Assembly: GCA_009776995.1 (NCBI GenBank) | Contig: WRMR01000069.1 | Location: 1-13,450 of the forward strand | Source of the DNA: Planctomycetaceae bacterium | GTDB taxonomy: Bacteria; Planctomycetota; Planctomycetia; Pirellulales; Thermoguttaceae | Direction of reading: 5' to 3' | Length of the DNA: 13,450 nt | Shown here: positions 1-7,550 of the stretch, in pieces | How positions within the stretch are numbered: the first letter of the stretch is position 1 | How the letters are laid out: every line of letters begins with the position of its first letter | The notes under the pieces: model-generated | The model's database searches: none | What the model saw: only the letters and a program-made list of their open reading frames with translations | What the model was told of the DNA's origin: nothing | Made by a program: the position numbers and the translations under genes

Positions 1-228
1 CATGGCTTTTATCCATCGATTCACGCCTAAAAGCCATCGATTCACGGCTTTTATGCGTCGATTCACGGCTTTTATCCATCGATTCACGGCTTTTATCCAT
101 CGATTCACGGCTTTTAGCCATCGATTCATGGCTTTTAGCCATCGATTCACGGCTTTTATCCATCGATTCATGGCTTTTATCCGTCAATTCACGGCTTTTA
201 GCCATTGATTCATGGCTTTTAGCCATCG
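1..228. repeat. 21-bp tandem repeat array, cut by the left edge
   Basis: Ten full units of 21 bp lie at 4-213, and an eleventh at 214-228 degenerates into unique sequence. The consensus is GGCTTTTAKCC followed by ATCGATTCAY. The first three bases (CAT) are the end of another unit, so the array continues to the left. Unit 2 (25-45) is odd: its first half reads GCCTAAAAGCC, close to the reverse complement of the usual GGCTTTTAGCC, as if that half had been flipped. Each unit holds the palindrome ATCGAT. Because 21 is a multiple of 3, the plus strand stays open and would encode a seven-residue repeat (HRFTAF plus I or S). The minus strand reads (V/M)NRW(I/L)KA until a stop at 184-186. I do not regard either as a gene: there is no ribosome binding site or signal sequence, and openness follows from the period. 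Confidence 0.95.
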
Positions 229-274
229 GTTTTGGCACTTCAGGCTGCGATTTTCACCAAGATGCAAACCGAAC

Positions 275-300
275 GGCGGTCACGGCGTGACCGCCCTGCC
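275..300. repeat. Palindromic dispersed repeat, copy 1
   Basis: The arms GGCGGTCAC (275-283) and GTGACCGCC (287-295) are perfect inverted repeats around a three-base loop, followed by CTGCC. A second copy lies at 10029-10054 and differs at 4 of 26 positions, every one a C/T change. That makes it a dispersed repeat and not a chance hairpin. It could act as a REP-like element or an RNA hairpin; no function can be read from the sequence. Confidence 0.7.
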
Positions 301-310
301 TTGAAATCCC

Positions 311-340
311 TTCGTGGTTCTTCGTGATCTTCGTGGTGAA
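311..340. repeat. TTCGTGG-type short repeat
   Basis: Three copies of TTCGTGR follow one another, at 311, 321 and 330 (TTCGTGG, TTCGTGA, TTCGTGG), separated by TTC and TC. Related sequence rich in CTTTGTG lies at 13271-13299, and CCTTTGTGGTG (minus strand) lies at 7551-7561. I recall similar intergenic repeats in several environmental bacterial phyla. Nothing suggests that it is coding. Confidence 0.6.
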
Positions 341-341
341 T

Positions 342-377
342 AAAAAAACCACCATGACCGGGGACGATCATCCCCGG
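342..377 (-). terminator. GC-rich stem-loop, possible minus-strand terminator
   Basis: CCGGGGA (358-364) pairs with TCCCCGG (371-377) around a six-base loop. Read on the minus strand, the stem is followed after nine bases by seven T (348-342). That gap is long for an intrinsic terminator, and no minus-strand gene is visible that would need one, so the call is weak. On the plus strand there is no T run. Confidence 0.25.
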
Positions 378-463
378 CTCTTTGGCAGCTCATGACTCCA
401 CACATCTAAAACTTCTCACCCGCCGCCGCGTTTCTCAACAAGAGCGGAACATGAAAAGTCCCG

Positions 464-492
464 TTGATTTGCGGATTGCAAGCGGGTAAAAT
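464..492 (+). promoter_or_regulatory. Candidate sigma-70-type promoter of the alpha-galactosidase gene
   Basis: TTGATT (464-469) and TAAAAT (487-492) are separated by exactly 17 bases and match the TTGACA/TATAAT consensus at 4 of 6 and 5 of 6 positions. Transcription would start near 499, about 50 bases before the start codon at 551. No clear operator is seen beside it. Confidence 0.45.
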
Positions 493-550
493 GTGAAGCG
501 GTTTTGTTACGGCACGTTCTCTAAAAATCACTCTGTGAGGAGCAAACAAA

Positions 551-2713
551 ATGAAAATCAAACGAAGCACGTTCATCTGTGGACTCGTCCTGTTCTTGTC
601 GGGCATGTCGGTTTTTTGTGCGGAATATCCGGTCGAACCGTATTCCTCGAAAGTCAACCATGACGAAATGGCGTTGATGTACCGTTGGGTCGGCTTCCTG
701 ACGCAAAACGGCCAGGAGGCGGACGCATCGCGCCATGCGCCGGAAATCCCGTTGAGTTTTCTCTGCGGGGAGCGTTCCAGCCGGGAATGGGTCAAAGCTG
801 ACAACGCAAAAATCACAACCGGCAATTGGGCCAACGGAACACGTCTGCACACACTGCGATGGCGCGACGATCAAACCTCGTTGTCCTGTGAGATGCAACT
901 GACGGAATACCGCGATTTTCCCGCAATGAGTTGGACAATTTTTCTGAAAAATGAAGGAACCGGCGAGACCGCCCCGATTCATGACTTCAAGGCATTGGAC
1001 ACCTGGTGGAAACGGGCGGACGATACCATGCCGATCCTGTATCGCTCTCAAGGTTCCGACGGACGAACGGAAGACTTTGTGTTTGTCGGGGAAGAAATGC
1101 GCAGGTCGATGTGGGGGAAATCCCGGACGGTGCGGATGGATCACCACAGCAACGCGCTCTTCCGCCAGGCGTCCAATTATTCGCCGTTTGATTCCGATAC
1201 GCGACCGTCCGCAACGTGGTTGCCGTTTTACAATCTCCAAACCGGTGGTGACGGACTCATTGTCGGCATCGGATGGAACGGTCAATGGTTCGCGGAAATC
1301 GGGCATGACGGCAATGGAACCTGTCCGCTTTCCGCCGGAATGGAACACCTTCACGCCAAGCTCCTGCCCGGAGAGGCCATCCGGTCGCCGTTGATGCTCG
1401 TGATGCACTGGTCGGGTGAGTTGATGCACGGCCAGAACCTGTTTCGCCGCCTGGTCCTGGCCCATTTTCATCCGCAAAAAGACGGCCAACCTTTGTCCAC
1501 GCCGATCTGCTGTTCCACCTGGGGCGGATGGCCGAACCAAATCCACCAGGAAATCATCAAAATCATTGTCGAGAAGAAACTTCCTTACGATTACTATTGG
1601 ATTGACGCCGGTTGGTACGGCAAAAGCGAAACCGATTGTCCCAATGTCTTTCAAGGTGATTGGGGAACCGTGGGCGACTGGATCGTCAACAAGTACCGGC
1701 ATCCGGAAACGCTCAAGCCGATCAGCGATTCCATCAAAAACGCAAACATGAAATTCCTGCTTTGGTTCGAACCGATCCGCTTCACGCGCGGGACGGATCC
1801 CACCGTTGCTCACCCTGAATTTTTCGTCGATCCCGGAGGCGGAAATTTGCTCCTGGACTTGGGAAATCCCGAAGCGAAACGATACATCACGGACACGATT
1901 TCCGGGCTGATTACGGAAAACGGTGTGGATTGCTATCGCGAGGACTTCAATTTCGATCCGTGGCCGTACTGGACACACCAGGAAGAATCGGACCGGGTTG
2001 GAATGCGGGAAATGCGATTTGTTGAAGGGGTTTATTCCTATTGGGACGAACTCCACAGGCGGCACCCGAATCTTGTCATTGATAACTGTGCCAGCGGCGG
2101 ACGCCGAATCGAGCTGGAAACGATGAAACGGAGTATGCCGTTGTGGCGGACCGATTACAATTGCTTCCCGGATTTGAAACCCGAAGCAACGCAGGCTCAC
2201 ACGTTCGGCGTCGCGCACTGGCTTCCGTCAAATTCCATCGCCCCGTTGGACGGTAAGCCGGATACCTATCAGTTTCGTTCCGCACTCACGTCCGGCATGA
2301 CGATCGGCTTGGACACCCTGGACCGACCGCTTGCGGAGCGGCAGGAGGAGGAATGGGACTGGTGGCGCACACGAATCAGCGAGGCACAAAAGGTCAAACC
2401 GTTTTTCTACGGTGATTTTTATCCCCTGACCATGGGGAATCACGACTTGGAAAACTGGCTGGCCTATCATTTTTACCTCCCGGAAAAAGAGGCGGGTGTG
2501 CTTGTGGCGTTTCGGCGTCCCAAATCGGACGTCATGGCCATGACGTTCGATTTGACGACAATACGCCCGGACGCGACGTATCAAATTGAAGACCTTGACC
2601 GTGGTGAAACGTTGGTGCTTTCCGGTGAGGAAATCCGGCGGAACGGATTGGCTGTGACAACAACCGCACCGCGTCAAAGCCGGTTGCTTTTGTACCGGCG
2701 CGTCAATCCCTGA
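551..2713 (+). CDS. Secreted alpha-galactosidase, glycoside hydrolase family 36
   Basis: It should release terminal alpha-linked galactose from oligosaccharides such as the raffinose family or from galactomannan side chains, outside the cytoplasm. The 720-residue product has a signal peptide (residues 1-24, cleavage near VFCA/EYP), a GH36 N-terminal beta-sandwich region (about 30-290), a TIM-barrel catalytic domain (about 310-640) and a C-terminal beta-sandwich ending in QSRLLLYRR. Family signatures are CCSTWGGWP, WIDAGWYG (D352), CYREDFNFD with D465 as the likely nucleophile, NCASGGRR (512-519), and WRTDYN with D535 as the likely acid/base. The length is normal for GH36. The start is supported by GAGGAG at 537-542, eight bases upstream. 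It stands alone: the next gene is about 300 bp away, with no transporter or carbohydrate regulator beside it. An alpha-N-acetylgalactosaminidase or another GH36 specificity cannot be excluded. Confidence 0.93.
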   Translation: MKIKRSTFICGLVLFLSGMSVFCAEYPVEPYSSKVNHDEMALMYRWVGFLTQNGQEADASRHAPEIPLSFLCGERSSREWVKADNAKITTGNWANGTRLHTLRWRDDQTSLSCEMQLTEYRDFPAMSWTIFLKNEGTGETAPIHDFKALDTWWKRADDTMPILYRSQGSDGRTEDFVFVGEEMRRSMWGKSRTVRMDHHSNALFRQASNYSPFDSDTRPSATWLPFYNLQTGGDGLIVGIGWNGQWFAEIGHDGNGTCPLSAGMEHLHAKLLPGEAIRSPLMLVMHWSGELMHGQNLFRRLVLAHFHPQKDGQPLSTPICCSTWGGWPNQIHQEIIKIIVEKKLPYDYYWIDAGWYGKSETDCPNVFQGDWGTVGDWIVNKYRHPETLKPISDSIKNANMKFLLWFEPIRFTRGTDPTVAHPEFFVDPGGGNLLLDLGNPEAKRYITDTISGLITENGVDCYREDFNFDPWPYWTHQEESDRVGMREMRFVEGVYSYWDELHRRHPNLVIDNCASGGRRIELETMKRSMPLWRTDYNCFPDLKPEATQAHTFGVAHWLPSNSIAPLDGKPDTYQFRSALTSGMTIGLDTLDRPLAERQEEEWDWWRTRISEAQKVKPFFYGDFYPLTMGNHDLENWLAYHFYLPEKEAGVLVAFRRPKSDVMAMTFDLTTIRPDATYQIEDLDRGETLVLSGEEIRRNGLAVTTTAPRQSRLLLYRRVNP

Positions 2714-2774
2714 CGCCGGTCGCTCATGGCAACCGGGAACGAAACATCACGCAGTGAGCAGATCGAACACGATC

Positions 2775-2799
2775 ATTTTCAGAAATCAGTGCTGAAAAT
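2775..2799 (+). terminator. Small inverted repeat, possible weak terminator of the alpha-galactosidase gene
   Basis: ATTTTCAG (2775-2782) and CTGAAAAT (2792-2799) are perfect inverted repeats around a nine-base loop, about 60 bases after the stop codon. The stem is AT-rich and no T run follows, so termination here is uncertain. The first long T run after the gene is at 2872-2879, without a stem next to it. Confidence 0.25.
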
Positions 2800-2801
2800 C
2801 A

Positions 2802-2827
2802 ATAAGGATTTCAGATAAGGATTTCAG
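2802..2827. repeat. 13-bp tandem duplication
   Basis: ATAAGGATTTCAG occurs twice with no gap (2802-2814 and 2815-2827). It is probably a slippage or local duplication product. It also repeats the TTTCAG half of the inverted repeat just upstream. Confidence 0.85.
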
Positions 2828-2889
2828 ATTATCAGGCGACAAAATTTTGGGAAGTGAACCAATGCCCCATTTTTTTTATTTTTACTGTC

Positions 2890-2938
2890 TTGCAATATGA
2901 TATTCAAGGAGATAAAATAATAACTTGTCTGTGTTATT
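2890..2938 (+). promoter_or_regulatory. Candidate promoter and operator of the efflux operon
   Basis: TTGCAA (2890-2895) and TAAAAT (2913-2918) are 17 bases apart. AATAAC (2919-2924) and GTTATT (2933-2938), a perfect inverted repeat with an eight-base centre, lie directly over the predicted transcription start. That is a position where a repressor could block transcription, as repressors of RND pumps often do. No regulator gene is visible nearby. The alternative extended -10 element at 2989-2997 could be the main promoter instead. Confidence 0.35.
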
Positions 2939-3021
2939 TCCGCACAGGCTTTTGCGGCAGGAGCAATTCTCTTTGATTTGATATTTGTTGCGATAATATT
3001 TCTGTGTGGTGAAAAGGTTCA

Positions 3022-4248
3022 ATGATGCTTCCTCGTGTATCGTTCATTTTTAGTGTGGTGGTGTTTTTGGTTTCGTTCGGGATTGGCTGTCGGGAAAAAC
3101 CTGTTGTGGAGATTCTGCCTCCCAAAGTCATTGTTGCACAGGTTGAACAACGGGATGTTCAGCTTTACCGTGAATATACCGGTTCCACGGCCGCCAGTGA
3201 GGTTGTGACAATCTCAGCGCGAGTCAAGGGATTTCTCGATCAAATGCTTTTCACCCCCGGTTCCATGGTCAAAGCGGGTGAAAAGCTCTTCGTGATTGAA
3301 CAGGCACCTTATCGTACTGCCATTGAGTCTGCCGAAGCAACATTGATGAAAGCACAAGCGTTGCTCAGCTTTCGGGAAAGCAATTTCCATCGCGGTGAAA
3401 AACTCGTGTCTTCCAGGGCGATTACCGAGGAGGAATTTGCGGAATTTCGGAATGAATACGATCAGGCTCAAGGGGATGTTCTGAAAGCAAAAGCCGATCT
3501 TGAACAAGCAAAAATCAATTACTCCTATACCGAAGTTTTTGCACCGGTGACGGGAAAAATCAGTCGCAATCTGATTGATGTGGGAAACCTTGTGGGAGGT
3601 TCCGATCAGACGGATGTGAAGCTTGCAACAATCACCAAGATGGACCTGATTTACGTTTATTTTCAGATTCCCGACAGTGATTTCCAGGAATTGATGCTTT
3701 CGCAACAGTTGGATGACGCACCCATGAAACAACCGAAGATGCGAATGGTTTCGCTCCACACTTCCACCGAAGAAACAGAGCAGGAAACCGTTTCACTTTC
3801 GATTCACAAGCCGTTTGAAATGAGTCTTTTGCAAAAAATGGTTCCCAACCAAAGGATCGAGCAGGAAAACTGGCCTTATCAGGGAATGATCAATTACGAC
3901 GATAACATCATCAACGCATCCACCGGAACCATTACCCTCCGCGGCGAAATCGTCAATCCGGATTACAAAATCTATCCCGGCTGGGTTTGTCGGGTTCGCA
4001 TGCCGTTTCGTCTTGTCAACAACGCTCTGCTTGTCCATGAACAGGCCATTGGAATTGATTTGAACAGCCGGTATATGTTGATTGTCAACGACGAAAATAT
4101 TGTCGAACACCGCAATGTCGAAGTCGGCGAGCATGTCGGTGGTGATATGATTATTGTCACATCGGGAATCAAGCCGGGAGAAAATTATATTCTCGAAGGT
4201 CTGCAAAAGGCCAGAAATGGCGAGAAAGTCGATCTGCTGTCGCCCTAA
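3022..4248 (+). CDS. Periplasmic adaptor (membrane fusion) lipoprotein of an RND efflux pump
   Basis: This is the adaptor that couples the inner-membrane pump encoded next to it to an outer-membrane channel. The 408-residue protein starts with a hydrophobic signal ending in FGIGC; Cys23 is a likely lipid anchor, although the lipobox is imperfect, as in AcrA-type adaptors. A first lipoyl half (about 60-95, ISARVKGFLDQ... GEKLFVIE) is followed by an alpha-helical hairpin (about 98-168) and the second lipoyl half (EVFAPVTGKISRNLIDVGNLVG). The beta-barrel and membrane-proximal regions include TGTITLRGEIVNPDYKIYPG. Residues about 232-290 form a polar segment longer than I recall in AcrA. Two adjacent ATGs (3022 and 3025) are possible; AAAAGG at 3012-3017 suits the second slightly better. 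The pump gene follows after 26 bases. Its substrate cannot be told from the sequence. Confidence 0.93.
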   Translation: MMLPRVSFIFSVVVFLVSFGIGCREKPVVEILPPKVIVAQVEQRDVQLYREYTGSTAASEVVTISARVKGFLDQMLFTPGSMVKAGEKLFVIEQAPYRTAIESAEATLMKAQALLSFRESNFHRGEKLVSSRAITEEEFAEFRNEYDQAQGDVLKAKADLEQAKINYSYTEVFAPVTGKISRNLIDVGNLVGGSDQTDVKLATITKMDLIYVYFQIPDSDFQELMLSQQLDDAPMKQPKMRMVSLHTSTEETEQETVSLSIHKPFEMSLLQKMVPNQRIEQENWPYQGMINYDDNIINASTGTITLRGEIVNPDYKIYPGWVCRVRMPFRLVNNALLVHEQAIGIDLNSRYMLIVNDENIVEHRNVEVGEHVGGDMIIVTSGIKPGENYILEGLQKARNGEKVDLLSP

Positions 4249-4274
4249 CCACTATTTACTTCTCCTCTAACTCC

Positions 4275-7200
4275 ATGTTCAGCCGTTTTTTTATTGACCG
4301 TCCGGTTCTGTCAAGCGTGATTTCCCTGATCATTGCATTGGCCGGCCTTTTGACGATTTTCATTCTGCCCGTGGCACAATGCCCGAATATCGTGCCGCCT
4401 TCCATCACGATTTCGGCCTCCTATCCCGGAGCGAATTCGGAACAATTGGCCCAAACAGTGACAACCCCCATTGAATCGAGAGTCAACGGCGTGGACAACA
4501 TGATTTACATGTCGTCTTCCAGTTCGAACAGCGGGTTGCTTTCCATGAATGTCACGTTTGAAATCGGCACCGATCCCAACATTGCAACGGTCAATGTCAA
4601 CAATCGCGTTCAGCAGGCCATGCCGTCGCTTCCGTCCGAAGTCCAACGGCAAGGCGTCACCGTTCAAAAGAGATCGACGGGTCAGGTCATGGTGATCGCC
4701 CTGTACGACCCGAAAGCCAAAGAACACCCCGAATCGGCGAAGTCTTCCTTGTACCTGTGCAATTTTGCCAACGTTTATGTCAAGGACGTGCTTTCCCGTG
4801 TTCCGGGCGTTGGGCAGGCGCGAATCATCGACCAGCGCGATTTCGGGATGAGAATCTGGCTCGACCCGCAATTGATGGCCGCCCGAAATTTGTCCGTCCA
4901 GGATGTGATCAAGGTGATTCAGAACCAAAACGTTCAGGTGGCTGCAGGAACAATCGGCCAAACGCCTTCGCCGTCTGATCAAAAGACGGAAATCGTCGTC
5001 ACGACGATAGGACGGTTTGAAAATGCCGAACAGTTTGAGGACTTGGTCGTTCGCGTCGATGCGGATGGAAGTGTCCTGAAAATCAAAGACCTCGGCACGG
5101 TTGAAATGGGGGCGCAGATTTATATTCCTGAAGCGACCATGAACGGCCAGCCGGCGTCGATCATCAGTATTCATCAGCTCCCGGAAGCCAATGCGCTGGA
5201 CGTTGCCAAAGGGGTTTATGCCGCACTGGAGGGAATGAAAGGGGACTTTGAGCGAAACGGAGTCGCTTACAGGGTCTCCAAAGACATGACACGGTTTGTG
5301 ACCGCTTCGATCAAGGAAGTTCGTCTTACCCTTTACATCGCCGTTGCTCTCGTGGTGTTTACCATTTACCTTTTCCTGCAGGATTGGCGGGCAGTTTTGA
5401 TCCCGACGCTTGCGATTCCGGTTTCACTCCTCGGTGCGTTCGGACTCCTTGCCGTATTCGGTTACACGATCAACACGTTTTCGCTTTTCGGGATCGTTTT
5501 GGCCATTGGTATTGTTGTCGATGACGCCATTGTCGTTGTTGAAAACTGCCAGCGGATCATCGATGATGAAAAACTGCCCGCTCGCGATGCAGCCCATAAA
5601 ACCATGATGCAAGTTCAGGGACCGGTCACTGCGACGGCGTTGGTTTTGCTTGCCGTGTTTCTTCCGACGGCGTTCATTCCCGGATTGTTGGGGCGTCTTT
5701 TCGCCCAATTTGCCCTGACAGTTGCCGGCGCGACGGTGATTTCGGCTCTTTGCGCCCTCACGCTTTCCCCTGCCCTGTGCGCAATTTTGTTACGGCCATC
5801 GTCCGCAAAAAAAATCTTTTACTTCCGATGGTTCAACACATCCTTTGATTTATTTTCCAAAGGATACCTTGCCACCGTCAAAAAACTGCTCCGTCTGGCG
5901 GTCGTGATTTTCGTGCTGTGGGTCGGCCTGATCGCGGGGGTGGGTGCCATGTCGAAAATTCTCCCGACGGGTTTTTTGCCGAACGAGGATCAGGCGTGCA
6001 TCTATGTTGAAATCCGTATGCCCGACGGCGCGTCGTTCAACCGGACAAAAACCTTTACCCAAAAATTGTACGACGAAATTTTTTCCAAGATCGACGAAAT
6101 TGAGTGTACCGTGATTTACAATGGCACGTCCATTATGAACGACGTCAGGGCGACGAACGCCGCGTTTTGTATCCTGGCACTCAAGGAATGGGATCACCGC
6201 AAAACACCCGGGACGGACTCGATGTCGATCGTCCGAAAATTGATGAAAATGACGGCCGACTATCCTGAAGGCCAGATTTTTATTTTCCAACCACCTCCGA
6301 TCATCGGCCTTGGTTCATCCGGCGGACTCCAGGTGCAACTTCAGGACAAAGGTCTGCTCGGTAGCACCTCTCTCTATCATGCCGCCGAGGAAATGCTGGA
6401 CAAGTCGAGAAAAAGCGGCTTGTTCACATCCGTTTCGAGTGCATACCGCCCCACAGTGGCAAAGTATTACCTTGACATCGACCAGGAAAAAGCAAGAAAA
6501 TTAAAGGTCGCGCCGGACGAGTTGTTCCAGACCCTGCAAACGTATTTCGGTTCCTATTATGTCAACGACTTCAATCGGTTTGAGCACGTTTACAAGGTGA
6601 TGCTGATGGCCCACGACGACGCTCGTGCCAGGGAATCCGATTTGACGCAAATCAAGGTTCGTAACCAAAACGGCGAAATGGTGCCGATCAGCACGTTCGT
6701 CAAATCGCGGATGGATGTCGGTCCTGACGTGGTTTACCATTTCAATATGTACCCTTCGACCAAGCTTTCCGCGCAAATGCCCCGTGCCGTCAGTACCGGC
6801 GAAGGCATGAAAGCCCTGGAAGCACTCAACGATTCCCTTCCCGGAGGCTATGGTCTCGGCTGGATTGATTCGTCCTATCAGGAAAAACAGGTGGGAAACT
6901 GGGCCATTGTCATTTTCTTTCTGGCAACGGTTTTCGCCTTCCTGGTCCTCGCAGCCCAATATGAAAGCTGGACTGCACCAATCATCATCCTGATGGCTGT
7001 TCCGCTTGCCGTGGCCGGAGCGTTTTTCGGCATTTTGGGACGGGAACTTGATTTCAACGTCTATTCCCAGGTCGGACTTGTGATTCTGATCGGTCTTTCC
7101 GCGAAAAACTCGATTTTGATCGTCGAATTTGCCCGCGACGCCCGAAAAGAAGGAAAACCGATTTATGATTCCGCCCTGGAAGCGTCGCGACTGCGTTTGA

Positions 7201-7415
7201 GACCGATTTTGATGACGTCGTTCGCATTCATTCTCGGAGTTTTGCCGCTGATGATCGCGACCGGAGCCGGGGCTTTCAGCCGTCAGGCCATTGGAACGGT
7301 TGTGTTTTTCGGAATGATCGCCGTGACAGCCGGAGGAATTTTTATCACGCCTTCCCTTTATTTGTTGATCCAATCCATTGCCGAACGACTGTGGGGAAAA
7401 CGTAGCCAACAATAA
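4275..7415 (+). CDS. HAE1-type RND multidrug efflux transporter (AcrB/MexB-like)
   Basis: This is a proton-driven inner-membrane pump exporting drugs, detergents or other hydrophobic compounds through the adaptor encoded upstream. The 1046 residues match the usual length and layout: MFSRFFIDRPV at the N-terminus, a first transmembrane helix (about 10-30), two large periplasmic loops and twelve expected membrane segments. The proton-relay residues are intact: D416 and D417 in GIVVDDAIVVVEN, K944 in LSAKNSILIVEFARD, and R976 in LRLRPILMTSFAFILG. These correspond to D407, D408, K940 and R971 of AcrB. No good ribosome binding site precedes the ATG, so translation may depend on coupling to the adaptor gene. 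No outer-membrane factor gene follows; the next gene is an unrelated protease beyond a hairpin repeat. The family call is firm, the substrate unknown. Confidence 0.96.
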   Translation: MFSRFFIDRPVLSSVISLIIALAGLLTIFILPVAQCPNIVPPSITISASYPGANSEQLAQTVTTPIESRVNGVDNMIYMSSSSSNSGLLSMNVTFEIGTDPNIATVNVNNRVQQAMPSLPSEVQRQGVTVQKRSTGQVMVIALYDPKAKEHPESAKSSLYLCNFANVYVKDVLSRVPGVGQARIIDQRDFGMRIWLDPQLMAARNLSVQDVIKVIQNQNVQVAAGTIGQTPSPSDQKTEIVVTTIGRFENAEQFEDLVVRVDADGSVLKIKDLGTVEMGAQIYIPEATMNGQPASIISIHQLPEANALDVAKGVYAALEGMKGDFERNGVAYRVSKDMTRFVTASIKEVRLTLYIAVALVVFTIYLFLQDWRAVLIPTLAIPVSLLGAFGLLAVFGYTINTFSLFGIVLAIGIVVDDAIVVVENCQRIIDDEKLPARDAAHKTMMQVQGPVTATALVLLAVFLPTAFIPGLLGRLFAQFALTVAGATVISALCALTLSPALCAILLRPSSAKKIFYFRWFNTSFDLFSKGYLATVKKLLRLAVVIFVLWVGLIAGVGAMSKILPTGFLPNEDQACIYVEIRMPDGASFNRTKTFTQKLYDEIFSKIDEIECTVIYNGTSIMNDVRATNAAFCILALKEWDHRKTPGTDSMSIVRKLMKMTADYPEGQIFIFQPPPIIGLGSSGGLQVQLQDKGLLGSTSLYHAAEEMLDKSRKSGLFTSVSSAYRPTVAKYYLDIDQEKARKLKVAPDELFQTLQTYFGSYYVNDFNRFEHVYKVMLMAHDDARARESDLTQIKVRNQNGEMVPISTFVKSRMDVGPDVVYHFNMYPSTKLSAQMPRAVSTGEGMKALEALNDSLPGGYGLGWIDSSYQEKQVGNWAIVIFFLATVFAFLVLAAQYESWTAPIIILMAVPLAVAGAFFGILGRELDFNVYSQVGLVILIGLSAKNSILIVEFARDARKEGKPIYDSALEASRLRLRPILMTSFAFILGVLPLMIATGAGAFSRQAIGTVVFFGMIAVTAGGIFITPSLYLLIQSIAERLWGKRSQQ

Positions 7416-7426
7416 AGATTGGCCGC

Positions 7427-7489
7427 CAATCAGAGCCGCGACGGTCACGAAGCGGTCATTTCGATTGATGACTTTCGCGGTTCTGATTG
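7427..7489. repeat. Large dispersed hairpin repeat, copy A
   Basis: The outer arms (7427-7441 and 7475-7489) pair over 15 positions with one G-T wobble. The pairing continues inward with GTCA/TGAC after a mismatch, giving a stem of about 21 positions. The element begins 11 bases after the stop of the pump gene. Its left core (7431-7456) matches 9961-9986 at 21 of 26 positions, all differences being transitions. With no T run it is not a classical terminator. It could stabilise or process the 3' end of the efflux mRNA. I recall CAGAGCCGCGAC-type repeats in planctomycetes. Confidence 0.75.
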
Positions 7490-7550
7490 AAATGTTCACG
7501 TGATGATTGTTCGACTCCTGATTTTGTGGTTGGACCGGCCGTATAGTTCT

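Larger units (their letters stand above)
229..550. other. Non-coding region before the alpha-galactosidase gene
   Basis: No gene is supported here. In order it holds a perfect palindromic repeat (275-295), a TTCGTGG-type repeat (311-340), a run of seven A (342-348), a GC-rich stem-loop (358-377) and a promoter-like pair of hexamers (464-492). The long minus-strand reading frames that cross it are shadows of the gene at 551-2713. Confidence 0.7.
2714..3021. other. Non-coding region between alpha-galactosidase and efflux operon
   Basis: No gene is supported. The left part holds a small inverted repeat (2775-2799) and a 13-bp tandem duplication (2802-2827). The right part is AT-rich and holds promoter-like sequence for the efflux operon: one candidate at 2890-2918, and a second at 2989-2997 (TGCGATAAT, an extended -10 form) that would start transcription close to the gene. 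Confidence 0.65.

Noticed and set aside
2..208. Open reading frame with a seven-residue repeat (HRFTAFI) across the left-edge array
   Set aside because: The frame is open only because the repeat unit is 21 bp. There is no ribosome binding site, and the sequence shows the same drift at all codon positions.
1..228. CRISPR array
   Set aside because: The units are contiguous with no unique spacers, and no cas genes are present.
521..2218. A 565-codon minus-strand frame opposite the alpha-galactosidase gene
   Set aside because: The plus strand carries a full GH36 protein with catalytic motifs; the antisense frame shows no recognisable motifs.
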